Shown in pieces: positions 1 through 7,411 of a stretch of 64,000 nt of DNA. The position numbers and the translations under genes are program-made. Each line of letters starts with the position of its first letter. Position 1 is the first letter of the stretch. Source of the stretch: a virus; the IMG/VR virus record IMGVR_UViG_3300049793_000099, positions 1 to 64,000 of that record; one strand, written 5' to 3'. Under the pieces are notes generated by a model that worked only from the letters and a program-made list of their open reading frames with translations, was not told the DNA's origin and did not search any database.

Positions 1-773
1 AGAACAAACGTTTCAAGCTTTCTAAGAGTTTGTTCATGAATATCTTCAACAATTATTAATAATGAATTATTAGATTGTTGTGTTAATTCTAATATATTTC
101 TAAAGTTTTCTAATTTTTCTAATTTACCATCAATAACTAAAGTATTGACATTTGTAAATTCACAAGTTCCTTTAGATTGGTTTGTAATAAAATGTTTAGA
201 AAAATAACTTATTGGAAGCGACATTCCTGGTAAAGTATCTAATACATCTTCAGTATTAGAACTTTCTTCAATTTTAACTATATCAGAATGGTTATAAGCT
301 TGTTGAATAAGTTCACCAATCTGTAAATCGTTATTAGCAGATATACTAGCAACATGTTTAATATCCTCATGTTTTAATTCTCGTGAATTGAGTTTTAATT
401 GTTTAATTACTTTAGGTATAATTTCATCAAAAGCTTTATTAATATCTATAGATTTAAAATCTTTTAAATTATTAACAAATGCTGTAGCTAATACTATTGA
501 AGTTGTTGTACCATCCCCAGCATCTTCTACAGTCTTTTTAGCAACCTGTTTAATTAAATTTGCACCAATATTCTGTAATGGATCTTTAAATGTAATTTGT
601 TCCGCAACAGATACACCATCTTTAGTTATAATATATTCTCCATATTTATTTTTATTAGGTATAATGACAGTAGCTCCATTAGGTCCCATCGTGCTAGAAA
701 CCGCTTTATTTAAATCATTAATACCTTCTATAATCTTATTTCTTGCTTCTTTTCCAAAATGTAATTCTTCCAT
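1..773 (-). CDS. groL: GroEL-like chaperonin, N-terminal part (runs off the window)
   Basis: This is the first 257 residues of a phage-encoded group I chaperonin, an ATP-driven folding chamber. Reading the minus strand from the ATG at 773 shows the hallmark equatorial segments: TMGPNGATVII near residue 28, ITKDGVSVAEQI near residue 48, and the nucleotide-binding EDAGDGTTTS near residue 83. The start overlaps the stop of the upstream endonuclease gene as TAATG. The reading frame is still open at position 1, so the rest of the gene lies outside the window. A possible GroES-like gene sits 1.4 kb upstream in the same orientation. Its likely job is folding phage virion proteins, but substrate choice is inference. 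Confidence 0.9.
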   Translation of the reverse strand, partial: MEELHFGKEARNKIIEGINDLNKAVSSTMGPNGATVIIPNKNKYGEYIITKDGVSVAEQITFKDPLQNIGANLIKQVAKKTVEDAGDGTTTSIVLATAFVNNLKDFKSIDINKAFDEIIPKVIKQLKLNSRELKHEDIKHVASISANNDLQIGELIQQAYNHSDIVKIEESSNTEDVLDTLPGMSLPISYFSKHFITNQSKGTCEFTNVNTLVIDGKLEKLENFRNILELTQQSNNSLLIIVEDIHEQTLRKLETFV

Positions 774-1336
774 TATAAATATTTAAAATTAAAATTTTTT
801 GCATGTTTCAATGACCAAGTAAAAGATCCATATATTTTATTAATACTTAATGAAGCTTCTTTAACACTATTAAATATATCACCTGTAATTGTGTTAATAA
901 CTTTTTTAGAATTTGGATTATCTGATAAAAAGAATTTACCTTCCTTAGCTTTTCTCATTTTTTCTTTACTTTCATTAGAAACAAATTTATTTCTATGAAA
1001 ATTACCTATTTTATTTCTAGTTTCTTTTGATGGACTACATCCTTTTGAACCATCACCACCATTAGTTAAATTAGCAAGAGGTCCAGTTTTTAAATCAATT
1101 CTACCATATTCAGAAATTAATAATATTTCTAATTCACAAGCATCTTCCCAGGTTAAATTTTCTGCTAATATTTCTACTTGATAACTTGTTTTATTTACAA
1201 TATCGTTCCATATTTTATTTCTTTTAGCTGTGTCTTTAGAATAAGCTCTTTTTAAATAACCCATTCCTATATAAAATATTTCATTATTATCTAACCTTTT
1301 ATGTCTATAAACAACTTTATTATTTTCTTTTCTCAT
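773..1336 (-). CDS. Free-standing GIY-YIG homing endonuclease
   Basis: The 187-residue protein starts with a GIY-YIG-type core (VYRHKRLDNNEIFYIGMG, residues 9-26). Two short NUMOD3-like DNA-binding repeats follow (SKETRNKIGN and SNESKEKMRKAKEG), then a NUMOD1-like C-terminus (KKVINTITGDIFNSVKEA). This layout is that of Seg-type mobile endonucleases of phages, which cut related genomes and spread by repair. It lies between groEL and an unknown gene, overlapping both by single-base or TAATG junctions, so it is not inside a visible intron. It may be a selfish insertion into the operon. Target site unknown. Confidence 0.85.
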   Translation of the reverse strand: MRKENNKVVYRHKRLDNNEIFYIGMGYLKRAYSKDTAKRNKIWNDIVNKTSYQVEILAENLTWEDACELEILLISEYGRIDLKTGPLANLTNGGDGSKGCSPSKETRNKIGNFHRNKFVSNESKEKMRKAKEGKFFLSDNPNSKKVINTITGDIFNSVKEASLSINKIYGSFTWSLKHAKNFNFKYL

Positions 1337-1899
1337 TATTCAAATTTCAAACCTCCTTCGTAAATTCCCATAGCCTGTTGACCTTTCATACGTCCTTCAG
1401 TTTCTATTTTCTCTTTAATTAATTCTTTTTCAGCAGCTTTTAAATCCTGCATTACAACTTTAATTTTACTAATACCACCTACAATAGTTGTCAATGTAGT
1501 TACTGGTTTATTTCGATCATCACGTTCTTCTAATAGTTCTTTAGTCTTAGTTAAGTATTCCGATATATCATTAGCTGCTAATAAAGCATTTTTATATAAT
1601 TTACCAATTACTGTTAAACTTCTTTCTTCATAGAAGTTAATTGCATCTTGCATTATAGAATCTATTTTCCAATTATCAGGAAGTTGTAAATCTTTTATAA
1701 TTTCCTCTGTTCTAAATTTAATATCTATAATTAAATAGTCAGATTTAATATCTGTATAGTAATATATAAATAACATTTCTTTTAATGCTAAATCTTTATT
1801 ACGACTCTTATCACGTTTAAGTATTTTTTTAAAGGGTTCTAATCCCCATAAATTATCTTCTACGGTTAGAACTCCATCACGAAGTATGAATCCATTCAT
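1336..1899 (-). CDS. Conserved-looking hypothetical protein, 187 aa
   Basis: I do not recognise this family. The product is soluble, with a helical C-terminal half rich in Lys and Glu (residues about 110-175, coiled-coil-like, including KAAEKELIKEKIETEGRMKG) and a glycine-containing tail. The gene overlaps the downstream endonuclease start by one base, so the genes are translationally linked. Its place upstream of groEL in the minus-strand operon suggests a virion or assembly role, but nothing in the sequence fixes this. Confidence 0.75.
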   Translation of the reverse strand: MNGFILRDGVLTVEDNLWGLEPFKKILKRDKSRNKDLALKEMLFIYYYTDIKSDYLIIDIKFRTEEIIKDLQLPDNWKIDSIMQDAINFYEERSLTVIGKLYKNALLAANDISEYLTKTKELLEERDDRNKPVTTLTTIVGGISKIKVVMQDLKAAEKELIKEKIETEGRMKGQQAMGIYEGGLKFE

Positions 1900-1904
1900 A
1901 TTTT

Positions 1905-2069
1905 TTAGTTTTGAAATGGAGCATTTCCATCCATTGTGATTTTTACTGTCGAACCTTCTTCATAAACTTTACCAATATTATCCCAACCAATACCATCAAG
2001 TTCAGTTAATACTACAATTTTATCTTTTGGTAATTTTTCCAATATATTAATTAATTCTTTTACTGACAT
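1905..2069 (-). CDS. Small hypothetical protein, 54 aa
   Basis: An ATG at 2069 opens a 54-codon frame ending in TAA at 1905. The product begins MSVKELINILEKLPKDKIVV and continues with an acidic, beta-rich stretch (LTELDGIGWDNIGKVYEEG). It lies between a terminator and the 187-aa gene with no other frame in the gap. The N-terminus resembles small phage proteins that start with an amphipathic helix followed by a conserved D-x-x-G-W pattern. Function unknown. Confidence 0.6.
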   Translation of the reverse strand: MSVKELINILEKLPKDKIVVLTELDGIGWDNIGKVYEEGSTVKITMDGNAPFQN

Positions 2070-2108
2070 TTTATTTTATTTATATGATTACAAATATATT
2101 ATACCTAT

Positions 2109-2138
2109 AAAACCCGACTAGATTTCTCAGGTCGGGTT
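2109..2138 (-). terminator. Intrinsic terminator, minus strand
   Basis: The arms AACCCGAC (2111-2118) and GTCGGGTT (2131-2138) form an 8-bp stem followed on the minus strand by a short T-run (complement of 2109-2112). It sits just after the stop of the 126-aa gene and before the next start at 2069, so it likely ends or attenuates that transcript. Confidence 0.6.
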
Positions 2139-2143
2139 ATAGT

Positions 2144-2524
2144 TTATTCGTTTGTTTGTAAATCTTTAGAATTTATAAATCTCGTTTTGATTAGTCTATC
2201 TTCAATGATAGCAAATATTTTACCATCAAATTCAATAGGGTCTAATTTAATTGTTGAAAAATCTTCATGCGTATTATTTGGATTAATTTGTTTATTTAAC
2301 ATCTTCTCTAAATCCAATCTAACTTTATCACCTACTTCAACATTGTGACAATGTGAACCTTTTGCAACAATATATTGAAATTGACTCATTGCATTATCAG
2401 ATAAATCTAAACTATTTAATGTATTTTCTGTATTTAAAGTAATTACTACTTTGTTAAACATTGGTTGTTCTAACCATTCCTTACTAATCTCTAACGCGTC
2501 ATATGCTGTTACATTCTCTTTCAT
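2144..2524 (-). CDS. Possible GroES-like co-chaperonin, 126 aa
   Basis: Residues about 50-70 read YIVAKGSHCHNVEVGDKVRL, and a C-terminal segment reads FDGKIFAIIEDRLIKTRF. This matches the order of the GroES barrel: a glycine turn, a vGDkV strand, then a y-x-i-x-E-D-x-I strand. GroES and T4 gp31 cap GroEL, and a groEL gene lies 1.4 kb downstream on the same strand. The match is short and the mobile-loop region is not obvious, so this is a fold-level guess. A virion or other small-barrel protein is the alternative. It overlaps the upstream gene by 26 bases. Confidence 0.45.
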   Translation of the reverse strand: MKENVTAYDALEISKEWLEQPMFNKVVITLNTENTLNSLDLSDNAMSQFQYIVAKGSHCHNVEVGDKVRLDLEKMLNKQINPNNTHEDFSTIKLDPIEFDGKIFAIIEDRLIKTRFINSKDLQTNE

Positions 2525-2798
2525 CCTTTTCTTCTTTATTTTTTTGTAATCTGTATTTATGTTTATCTACTATTTCTCCTGATGTATATACTTTACCCAA
2601 GTATTTAAAAAAGAAGTTTGTTTTTGAATTATCAATTTCTTCACTTGTCAGTGTATCTAATAACATTTTTCTAATTTCTTCATACATGAATCTAAACTGC
2701 GATTCAACTATTTCTCTTATTTCACAATCTCTAAGATTGTTATTTAAACCTATTGTATGAATAATGTCATTTACTTTTTTCTCTTGAATTTTATCCAT
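2499..2798 (-). CDS. Hypothetical protein, 99 aa
   Basis: The protein is soluble and mostly helical with a very charged C-terminus (KNKEEKDERECNSI). It overlaps the next gene by 26 bases, which fixes both as a translationally coupled pair. No family recognised. Confidence 0.65.
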   Translation of the reverse strand: MDKIQEKKVNDIIHTIGLNNNLRDCEIREIVESQFRFMYEEIRKMLLDTLTSEEIDNSKTNFFFKYLGKVYTSGEIVDKHKYRLQKNKEEKDERECNSI

Positions 2799-2804
2799 TT
2801 ACAA

Positions 2805-3059
2805 TTATATTTTTGATATATCTAAAAAAGTGAATCTATAAGATTCTGTTGCTTTTGAATGTTTAATAGATTCGTCATATAAAGGATCATATTGTATTTT
2901 AAAATTAACTTTATACTCTTTACCATATTCTCCACTTTCTTTTAATCTCTTTACATAAACATCCCAATCAACCCAATCACTTTCTGTCCACCATTCAGTA
3001 GCAAAATCTCCTAAATATCCTTTAAAACAAGTTGTACTATATTCTTTAAATTTATCCAT
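2805..3059 (-). CDS. Hypothetical protein, 84 aa, aromatic-rich
   Basis: The product is rich in Trp and Tyr in its first half (TEWWTESDWVDWDVYVKRL) and has a beta-rich second half. It overlaps the upstream gene by 8 bases and is part of the compact minus-strand run. No family recognised. Confidence 0.6.
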   Translation of the reverse strand: MDKFKEYSTTCFKGYLGDFATEWWTESDWVDWDVYVKRLKESGEYGKEYKVNFKIQYDPLYDESIKHSKATESYRFTFLDISKI

Positions 3060-3432
3060 CTATAATTTTAAAATTAATATTAATAGTAAATGTTTTATTT
3101 TTTTTATCCATTTGAGGAATATATACAGATGATATTTCATTATTGATTATAACATTAGCTTTTCTAAGCTGACTATATATATTTTCTAAACCTTGTGCTG
3201 TAATACCCAATTCATCTGTAATTAGAATTTTAGTATCATAATCAAATACTGTTTTCCATAATATTTTATTATTAGTAATCTCTTTAGAAAATTGATAATG
3301 ATAATATAATAATAAAGCAACTACTGTATAATGTTGTTTCTGAAGTTTATGAAAAGGTTTTAAAAATTCAATATATCTAAAAAAGAAATTCTTAACTTTT
3401 ACATTTATAACTGCATTTTTAACATTATCCAT
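3052..3432 (-). CDS. Putative winged-helix DNA-binding protein, 126 aa
   Basis: The central part (residues about 30-105) has the layout of a winged helix: helices around KQHYTVVALLLYYHY, then ITDELGITAQGLENIYSQLR as helix-turn-recognition helix, then KANVI and a beta wing (SSVYIPQM). This organisation is seen in phage transcription regulators and replication proteins. No partner domain is present. It overlaps the next gene by 8 bases. DNA binding is inferred from pattern only. Confidence 0.45.
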   Translation of the reverse strand: MDNVKNAVINVKVKNFFFRYIEFLKPFHKLQKQHYTVVALLLYYHYQFSKEITNNKILWKTVFDYDTKILITDELGITAQGLENIYSQLRKANVIINNEISSVYIPQMDKKNKTFTININFKIIDG

Positions 3433-3434
3433 AA

Positions 3435-3764
3435 TTAATATTTAGGTTTAATCTTCCGTTCTTTATTGTATTCAAATATATTAGCAAAAGTTTGTACCTC
3501 GTTCACACTATTACATCTTTGACATATTTCATTACCATCATCATCTACTTCATATTGATTTGGTACAACTAATGTACCACAATGCTTACAAGCAAAGACT
3601 GGTTCTTTATCGTAGTCTTTTGTTTTATTATTCATAATTTCATTTATTTTATCTTTTATATTTTGTACCCATTCGGAATCATAATATGGGAACACGTGCA
3701 TTCTATTTACATACTCAACATGTTTATACAGTTTGTTGAGCTGTTTGAGTATTTCTTTGCTCAT
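3435..3764 (-). CDS. Zinc-ribbon protein, 109 aa
   Basis: Two CxxC knuckles, CKHC near residue 63 and CQRC near residue 85, are separated by about 20 residues with an acidic turn (EVDDDGNE). This is a classic zinc ribbon. The N-terminal part is helical and the C-terminus is basic. Such small ribbons in phages often bind nucleic acid or host RNA polymerase, but no specific role can be read here. The gene start overlaps the preceding gene by 41 bases. Confidence 0.6.
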   Translation of the reverse strand: MSKEILKQLNKLYKHVEYVNRMHVFPYYDSEWVQNIKDKINEIMNNKTKDYDKEPVFACKHCGTLVVPNQYEVDDDGNEICQRCNSVNEVQTFANIFEYNKERKIKPKY

Positions 3765-3939
3765 CTTTAGTTTTAATATTTAAAAGTATTAACCAACCTT
3801 CATTTTGTTTATTAACATTTACAGTATAACTAAATCTTGGATATTTACCTGTAAACAATTCTATTTTAGTTTGAAATGTATCTAATTGATCTAATGCTTT
3901 CTTTAAATCTTTTTCATATATAGTATATTCTTTTTGCAT
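3724..3939 (-). CDS. Hypothetical protein, 71 aa
   Basis: A small soluble protein, helical at the N-terminus (KDLKKALDQLDTFQTKIE), then a beta hairpin. The frame lies between two well supported neighbours and abuts the upstream stop. It overlaps the zinc-ribbon gene by 41 bases. No family recognised. Confidence 0.55.
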   Translation of the reverse strand: MQKEYTIYEKDLKKALDQLDTFQTKIELFTGKYPRFSYTVNVNKQNEGWLILLNIKTKDEQRNTQTAQQTV

Positions 3940-4218
3940 TTATTTGATTTCATTTTTAATTTTAAATTCTTCCCATTCAACTCTTGATAACAAATTGGGA
4001 AAACGTTCTTGGTTACAAGATTGAGATGTGTAAATTCTTGCAGGATAATCACAACCACACTTAATGCATTTTTTAGTTTTAGCACAATCATTCTCACATA
4101 ATAACATTCTGTAAGCAAATTGTTCTTTAAGATGGCTTACTTGAAACTTCTCAGTAAATAATCTAGTATTACCTTCTATAAAATTATAAATATTAGATAA
4201 TGTTATTTCTTTACTCAT
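3940..4218 (-). CDS. Small cysteine-rich (zinc-finger-like) protein, 92 aa
   Basis: A cluster of cysteines between residues about 41 and 68 (C-x3-C, then CIKCGC, then C) suggests a zinc-binding module. It is flanked by an N-terminal helix and a charged C-terminal helix. It overlaps the upstream gene by 8 bases. The residue order C-x-x-C-G-C-D-Y-P is typical of small phage zinc fingers. No function assigned. Confidence 0.6.
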   Translation of the reverse strand: MSKEITLSNIYNFIEGNTRLFTEKFQVSHLKEQFAYRMLLCENDCAKTKKCIKCGCDYPARIYTSQSCNQERFPNLLSRVEWEEFKIKNEIK

Positions 4219-4453
4219 TACCTAATCTACTAAGTATTAAACTTTTCTCCATTGAATCTAAATCTCTACCAATTAACTCTGGTACAATAGAATCAATGTT
4301 ATCTTCTGTTACTTTATCTTCTAATGTTTTAAGATAATCAGATAATTCATTAATCTGCCTTAACTTAGTATAAAATGTTTTAACTTGTTTCTTAGTATTA
4401 AGTTTATCTAAAACATTTTTCTTTCTAATTCCATTTTTGTTATATGTACGCAT
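4211..4453 (-). CDS. Hypothetical helical protein, 80 aa
   Basis: The product has a basic N-terminus (KNGIRKKNVLDKL) and two long amphipathic helices. It overlaps the downstream gene by 8 bases. No family recognised. Confidence 0.6.
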   Translation of the reverse strand: MRTYNKNGIRKKNVLDKLNTKKQVKTFYTKLRQINELSDYLKTLEDKVTEDNIDSIVPELIGRDLDSMEKSLILSRLGNE

Positions 4454-4455
4454 TT

Positions 4456-4662
4456 TTATAAATTCTTAAATTTTAAATATTTAGGATTCTCCTTACTCCA
4501 CTTGGTTCTATACCCTTCTAATTCATTGTCTGTTTTAGTTGGGAATATATTTCTCCAATATTCTAATTCTTTGGGATTATTTTTACTATTCATATATACT
4601 GTATTTTTTTCAATATTAATATCTTCTTCAGTTCTTAAATCTATAAGTTCTCCGTTTTTCAT
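4456..4662 (-). CDS. Hypothetical protein, 68 aa
   Basis: A small charged protein containing the pattern ELEYWRNIFPTKTDNELEGY, which could be a short helix-turn-helix but is too short to assign. Its start overlaps the stop of the upstream gene by one base. Confidence 0.55.
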   Translation of the reverse strand: MKNGELIDLRTEEDINIEKNTVYMNSKNNPKELEYWRNIFPTKTDNELEGYRTKWSKENPKYLKFKNL

Positions 4663-4934
4663 TAAAAAGTAGTATTTAAAATTTTAGTATCTATTATCGT
4701 ATCTCCAGTTTTATTAAATAATATATGTTTCTTAATGTAACCTGTCTTATTTCTAGCAAAAATTTGAACTGTTGGTATATTACCATCACCTAGAAATAAT
4801 CCGACGTTTAGATCATTGATTCTACAACCTCTCCACTTCTTAGTATAATGGTTACACATATTAAAAATATCTTTTTGATTATCTATAATATGATTTTCTA
4901 TTTCTGTAACTTTATTTTGTATATTTATCAGCAT
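4662..4934 (-). CDS. Hypothetical protein, 90 aa
   Basis: A soluble protein with an N-terminal helix and a C-terminal beta-rich half that includes YTKKWRGCRINDLNVGLFLG. The start overlaps the upstream gene by 23 bases. No family recognised. Confidence 0.55.
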   Translation of the reverse strand: MLINIQNKVTEIENHIIDNQKDIFNMCNHYTKKWRGCRINDLNVGLFLGDGNIPTVQIFARNKTGYIKKHILFNKTGDTIIDTKILNTTF

Positions 4935-5109
4935 CTTTTGTGTTTTGTTTATATCTATTTACGCAATGTATTATTTCTTCTTTTGTTAATTTTGGCATAT
5001 AATAAGATTTGTCTATTGTACCTATATTAATTTGTTCAATTCCATTTATAAAAACTGGGTTTTCAATATTCCATTCATCACAATAATATTGTGTATTATC
5101 TTCTTCCAT
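4912..5109 (-). CDS. Hypothetical acidic protein, 65 aa
   Basis: A small acidic protein beginning MEEDNTQYYCDEW. It is coupled to both neighbours by overlaps (one base upstream, 23 bases downstream). No family recognised. Confidence 0.5.
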   Translation of the reverse strand: MEEDNTQYYCDEWNIENPVFINGIEQINIGTIDKSYYMPKLTKEEIIHCVNRYKQNTKDADKYTK

Positions 5110-5351
5110 TATAGTGTTTCATTATATCTATTTAATAGAAAGTTAGTAAAATCATAATTATTAAATACTCCATTTAAATCAATATACATTCTAATATCTA
5201 TTGATGATTTATCTGGTAAAGTTACTCTACATTTTTCATATGTTATTAACTGTGACCAATTTTCAAATCCAATAGGTTGTTGATCATTATAAATAACTTC
5301 TATAGGAAAACAACATTCTGTTTCTAACTTATTATATTTTACACCTGTCAT
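5109..5351 (-). CDS. Hypothetical beta-rich protein, 80 aa
   Basis: The predicted strands alternate with acidic turns (for example CRVTLPDKSSIDIRMYIDL). It is the first gene after a possible host-type promoter at 5375-5382, so it may begin a separate transcript for the small-gene run at 2.1-5.3 kb. Confidence 0.55.
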   Translation of the reverse strand: MTGVKYNKLETECCFPIEVIYNDQQPIGFENWSQLITYEKCRVTLPDKSSIDIRMYIDLNGVFNNYDFTNFLLNRYNETL

Positions 5352-5374
5352 TAAGCTTATTTTTAAATTCTATA

Positions 5375-5382
5375 CAAAGGTA
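5375..5382 (-). promoter_or_regulatory. Possible Bacteroidota-type -7 promoter element
   Basis: On the minus strand the bases read TACCTTTG, a full match to TAnnTTTG, 24 bases before the ATG at 5351. No clear -33 TTTG is visible at the expected distance. A 37-codon membrane-type frame (5332-5445, minus) overlaps this spot. The promoter reading makes that frame less likely, but both stay open. Confidence 0.4.
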
Positions 5383-5434
5383 ATCAATTAAAATGACAAT
5401 TCCTAATAAAATTACAATTAATTTTATTTTTATT

Positions 5435-6085
5435 TTATTTCCCATAAATAAAATCTAATATTTTACCTACTAAACCACTTCTATGATTTTCTTTCAATTT
5501 TATATGAGCAATTCCTTCTATACTTTTAGATAGTTCTATAGCAAAATCTAATCCTGTAACACCTTCATTAATATCTCTTTGAGATTGATCCCCATTAATA
5601 ATAATTTTACCTGTATTACCTAGCCTAGTTAAGATTGCCTCCATCTCTTTAACTGTAAGATTCTGAGCTTCTTCAACAATTAAAACATCATCAATAGTTT
5701 TACCTCTAATAAACTGTATAGGTAATGCTTGTATTTTACCATTTTTAACAAAATCGTCAATCTTTAATCTATCCATACACTTATATAAATTTTCAATTAA
5801 AGCTTCCATATATGGATTAAACTTATCTTTTAAATCTCCAGGTAAAAACCCTAATGATTTACCTACCTCAACTGCACTTCTAGCAACTAAAAGTTTATCT
5901 ATTTGTTTAGTATTTAAAAAATCTAATGCTGTTACAGCTCCAACAAGTGATTTACCAGAACCAGCTCTTCCTGTAATAATTGTAACCTGATTTTCAATAA
6001 TTGTCTGTTTAGCTAATTTTTGTTCTTCATTAAGTTGAACATTATATTTTATATCACTCTTACGTACTCTGTTTGCTTGATGCAT
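5435..6085 (-). CDS. phoH: PhoH-like ATPase
   Basis: A 216-residue P-loop ATPase of the PhoH family. Walker A GRAGSGKS lies at residues 39-46 and Walker B VLIVEEAQN at about 134-142. The family signature LLVARSAVEVGKSLGFLPGD, the NGDQSQRD sensor region and a C-terminal ENHRSGLV arginine segment are all present. PhoH proteins are common in phages. Their role is uncertain, with RNA-related helicase or nuclease-coupled activity proposed. It lies one base after the ClpP-like gene and shares its promoter at 6660-6690. Confidence 0.93.
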   Translation of the reverse strand: MHQANRVRKSDIKYNVQLNEEQKLAKQTIIENQVTIITGRAGSGKSLVGAVTALDFLNTKQIDKLLVARSAVEVGKSLGFLPGDLKDKFNPYMEALIENLYKCMDRLKIDDFVKNGKIQALPIQFIRGKTIDDVLIVEEAQNLTVKEMEAILTRLGNTGKIIINGDQSQRDINEGVTGLDFAIELSKSIEGIAHIKLKENHRSGLVGKILDFIYGK

Positions 6086-6086
6086 A

Positions 6087-6635
6087 TTATTTATTTAAAT
6101 TGTTAATTTTCAATCTTTCGAAATCTTTTCTATATAAAACTACATCATCTCCTTCTAATATTCTTTTAATTTCTTTAGGATTGAGACCTAGTTCTTTATA
6201 TTTAGAAACCCAGTTATCATTTTGCTTTTTAAGTTGTTCTATTAAAATAGTATAATCTAACATAGTTTTTCTAAAACTACCTTCGATAGATCTATCACCT
6301 AAATGAAATAATATCCAATCCAAATCTTCACACAATATAATCTCTTTCTTACATTCAAATAAAAGAAAAGTTCCTGCTGATGCAATATAACCAGTTAGAT
6401 ATATTTTAATATCTGGATGATTATTAATAAAATGCAATAGTATTCTCATTGCATGTGGATTACCACCAATAGTTGTAAAAAATAAATCAATTGCTTTATA
6501 TTCAGTTAATTTATCAATTAATTCTTGTACTGTTTCAGAATCTATTTCGTTTTCGAAATGATGTACATATCTTTGAATTTCTTCTGATGATTCTAATTCA
6601 TCTAACAAAGCATTTATTAAATCTTCCTTCACCAT
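6087..6635 (-). CDS. ClpP/S49-like serine protease
   Basis: A 182-residue protein of the ClpP fold. Residues 53-60 (FTTIGGNP) match the oxyanion strand, GYIASAGTF places the nucleophile at Ser86, and WILFHLGD gives His111. The order and spacing are those of ClpP-type peptidases. In phages such proteins act as head-maturation proteases or as free proteolytic chambers. Being next to phoH and near the chaperonin, rather than beside a portal gene, favours a quality-control or takeover role here, but that is inference. Translation begins 25 bases after a strong host-type promoter. Confidence 0.85.
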   Translation of the reverse strand: MVKEDLINALLDELESSEEIQRYVHHFENEIDSETVQELIDKLTEYKAIDLFFTTIGGNPHAMRILLHFINNHPDIKIYLTGYIASAGTFLLFECKKEIILCEDLDWILFHLGDRSIEGSFRKTMLDYTILIEQLKKQNDNWVSKYKELGLNPKEIKRILEGDDVVLYRKDFERLKINNLNK

Positions 6636-6659
6636 ATATCTTATATTTTAATTATAATA

Positions 6660-6690
6660 CAAAGATAATAAATTATTTTGACATACGCAA
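6660..6690 (-). promoter_or_regulatory. Bacteroidota-type promoter for the clpP-like/phoH operon
   Basis: On the minus strand TATCTTTG (6660-6667) matches the -7 consensus TAnnTTTG exactly. CTTG, ending near 6690, sits 20 bases upstream in the place of the -33 TTTG. The ATG of the protease gene follows 25 bases downstream. The intergenic gap to the convergent terminator side is otherwise empty. Confidence 0.65.
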
Positions 6691-6753
6691 GTTTTTTATC
6701 AATTATTTTTCAATAAAATGTTAAAATAACTTAATTTAGGTGGTAATTAGACA

Positions 6754-6785
6754 TAAAAAAACCTACTACAGTTAAGTAGTAGGTT
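6754..6785 (-). terminator. Intrinsic terminator, minus strand
   Basis: AACCTACTAC (6760-6769) and GTAGTAGGTT (6776-6785) form a perfect 10-bp stem with a 6-base loop. It is followed on the minus strand by seven T residues (complement of 6754-6760). The stem overlaps the last codons of the 72-aa gene and ends its transcript. Confidence 0.85.
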
Positions 6786-6990
6786 GTAAATTATTATATT
6801 CATTTAGTTTATTCAGTAATTTCTTCTCTTTAAGAATATTTACTAATTGGGATTTATTTAAATTATAAGATTTAGTATAGTTGTGTAATTCAATATATCC
6901 AACATTACTTTGGATTTGAAATTGAATCACTTTAATGAATTCATTCACCCTTTTTTGATATGATCTCATATCTTTATCATTTTTCACCAT
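6772..6990 (-). CDS. Hypothetical small protein, possible helix-turn-helix, 72 aa
   Basis: A basic, helical protein. Residues about 36-60 (YTKSYNLNKSQLVNILKEKK) could form a helix-turn-helix. It has its own perfect terminator and follows the structured RNA at 7020-7322 on the same strand, so both may be on one transcript. No family recognised. Confidence 0.5.
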   Translation of the reverse strand: MVKNDKDMRSYQKRVNEFIKVIQFQIQSNVGYIELHNYTKSYNLNKSQLVNILKEKKLLNKLNEYNNLQPTT

Positions 6991-7019
6991 ATTATTTAAA
7001 TTTGGACTTAAATTAAAGC

Positions 7020-7322
7020 TAAGAATCCCCTAGACAAAAATTTTCTTAAATTTTCAAACGATATATCACTATTCGCTTTAACTTAATAACCTTATATGAT
7101 TGCCGTTCGTCTGCTATTAAGCTTCACCTTCATGATACCCCAGTATTATATCATCCAATCAATTTCAGTTCCTTCTCTTGAAGTTTAAAGTCTGTTTTGT
7201 AACTACCGGAGAAACCTCATCCATTATATTTGTATATTATTTCAATACTATAGATTACTATCCGATGTCTAGTGGACTAATACTTTCGCCTCATCCACGG
7301 TATTCTATTTTCTAGAATGTTA
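7020..7322 (-). ncRNA. Structured non-coding RNA of unknown family, about 300 nt
   Basis: This stretch has no open frame and is richer in G and C than its surroundings. It starts right after a perfect TATCTTTG promoter element (7328-7335, minus). Reading the minus strand, the 5' end folds as ATTCTA-GAAA-ATAGAAT. Later come GGATGAGGCGAAAG, a GGATAG/CTATAG pairing, and the purine-rich segments GGTGAAGCTTAATAG and GCAGACGAACGGCAATC that look like conserved RNA core. I compared it by eye with RNase P, tmRNA, 6S, SRP and group I introns and none fits well. The 3' end is uncertain. Confidence 0.5.
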
Positions 7323-7327
7323 CAGTG

Positions 7328-7335
7328 CAAAGATA
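7328..7335 (-). promoter_or_regulatory. Bacteroidota-type -7 promoter element upstream of the 7.0-7.3 kb RNA
   Basis: The minus strand reads TTG-TATCTTTG-CACTG, an exact TAnnTTTG. Transcription would begin near 7320, at the left edge of the structured RNA. The -33 box is not obvious. Confidence 0.55.
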
Positions 7336-7411
7336 CAACATTTATTTGATAATTCCTAGTAAAAAGTGATTTATTTTACATAAAATGTTACTCATCTATA
7401 GCGTTTAGGTA

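Noticed and set aside
388-786. Open frame of 132 codons on the plus strand
   Set aside because: It is antisense to the groEL reading frame, which carries all conserved motifs. The plus-strand product has no recognisable pattern.
5332-5445. A 37-codon membrane-type frame on the minus strand
   Set aside because: It overlaps the end of phoH, the start of the next gene and a TACCTTTG promoter match. Support is too weak to list as a gene.
7020-7322. RNase P RNA, tmRNA, 6S RNA or group I intron at the 7-kb RNA
   Set aside because: The conserved cores of those RNAs (for example GAGGAAAGTCC, or paired R and S segments) are not found at the right places on the minus strand.
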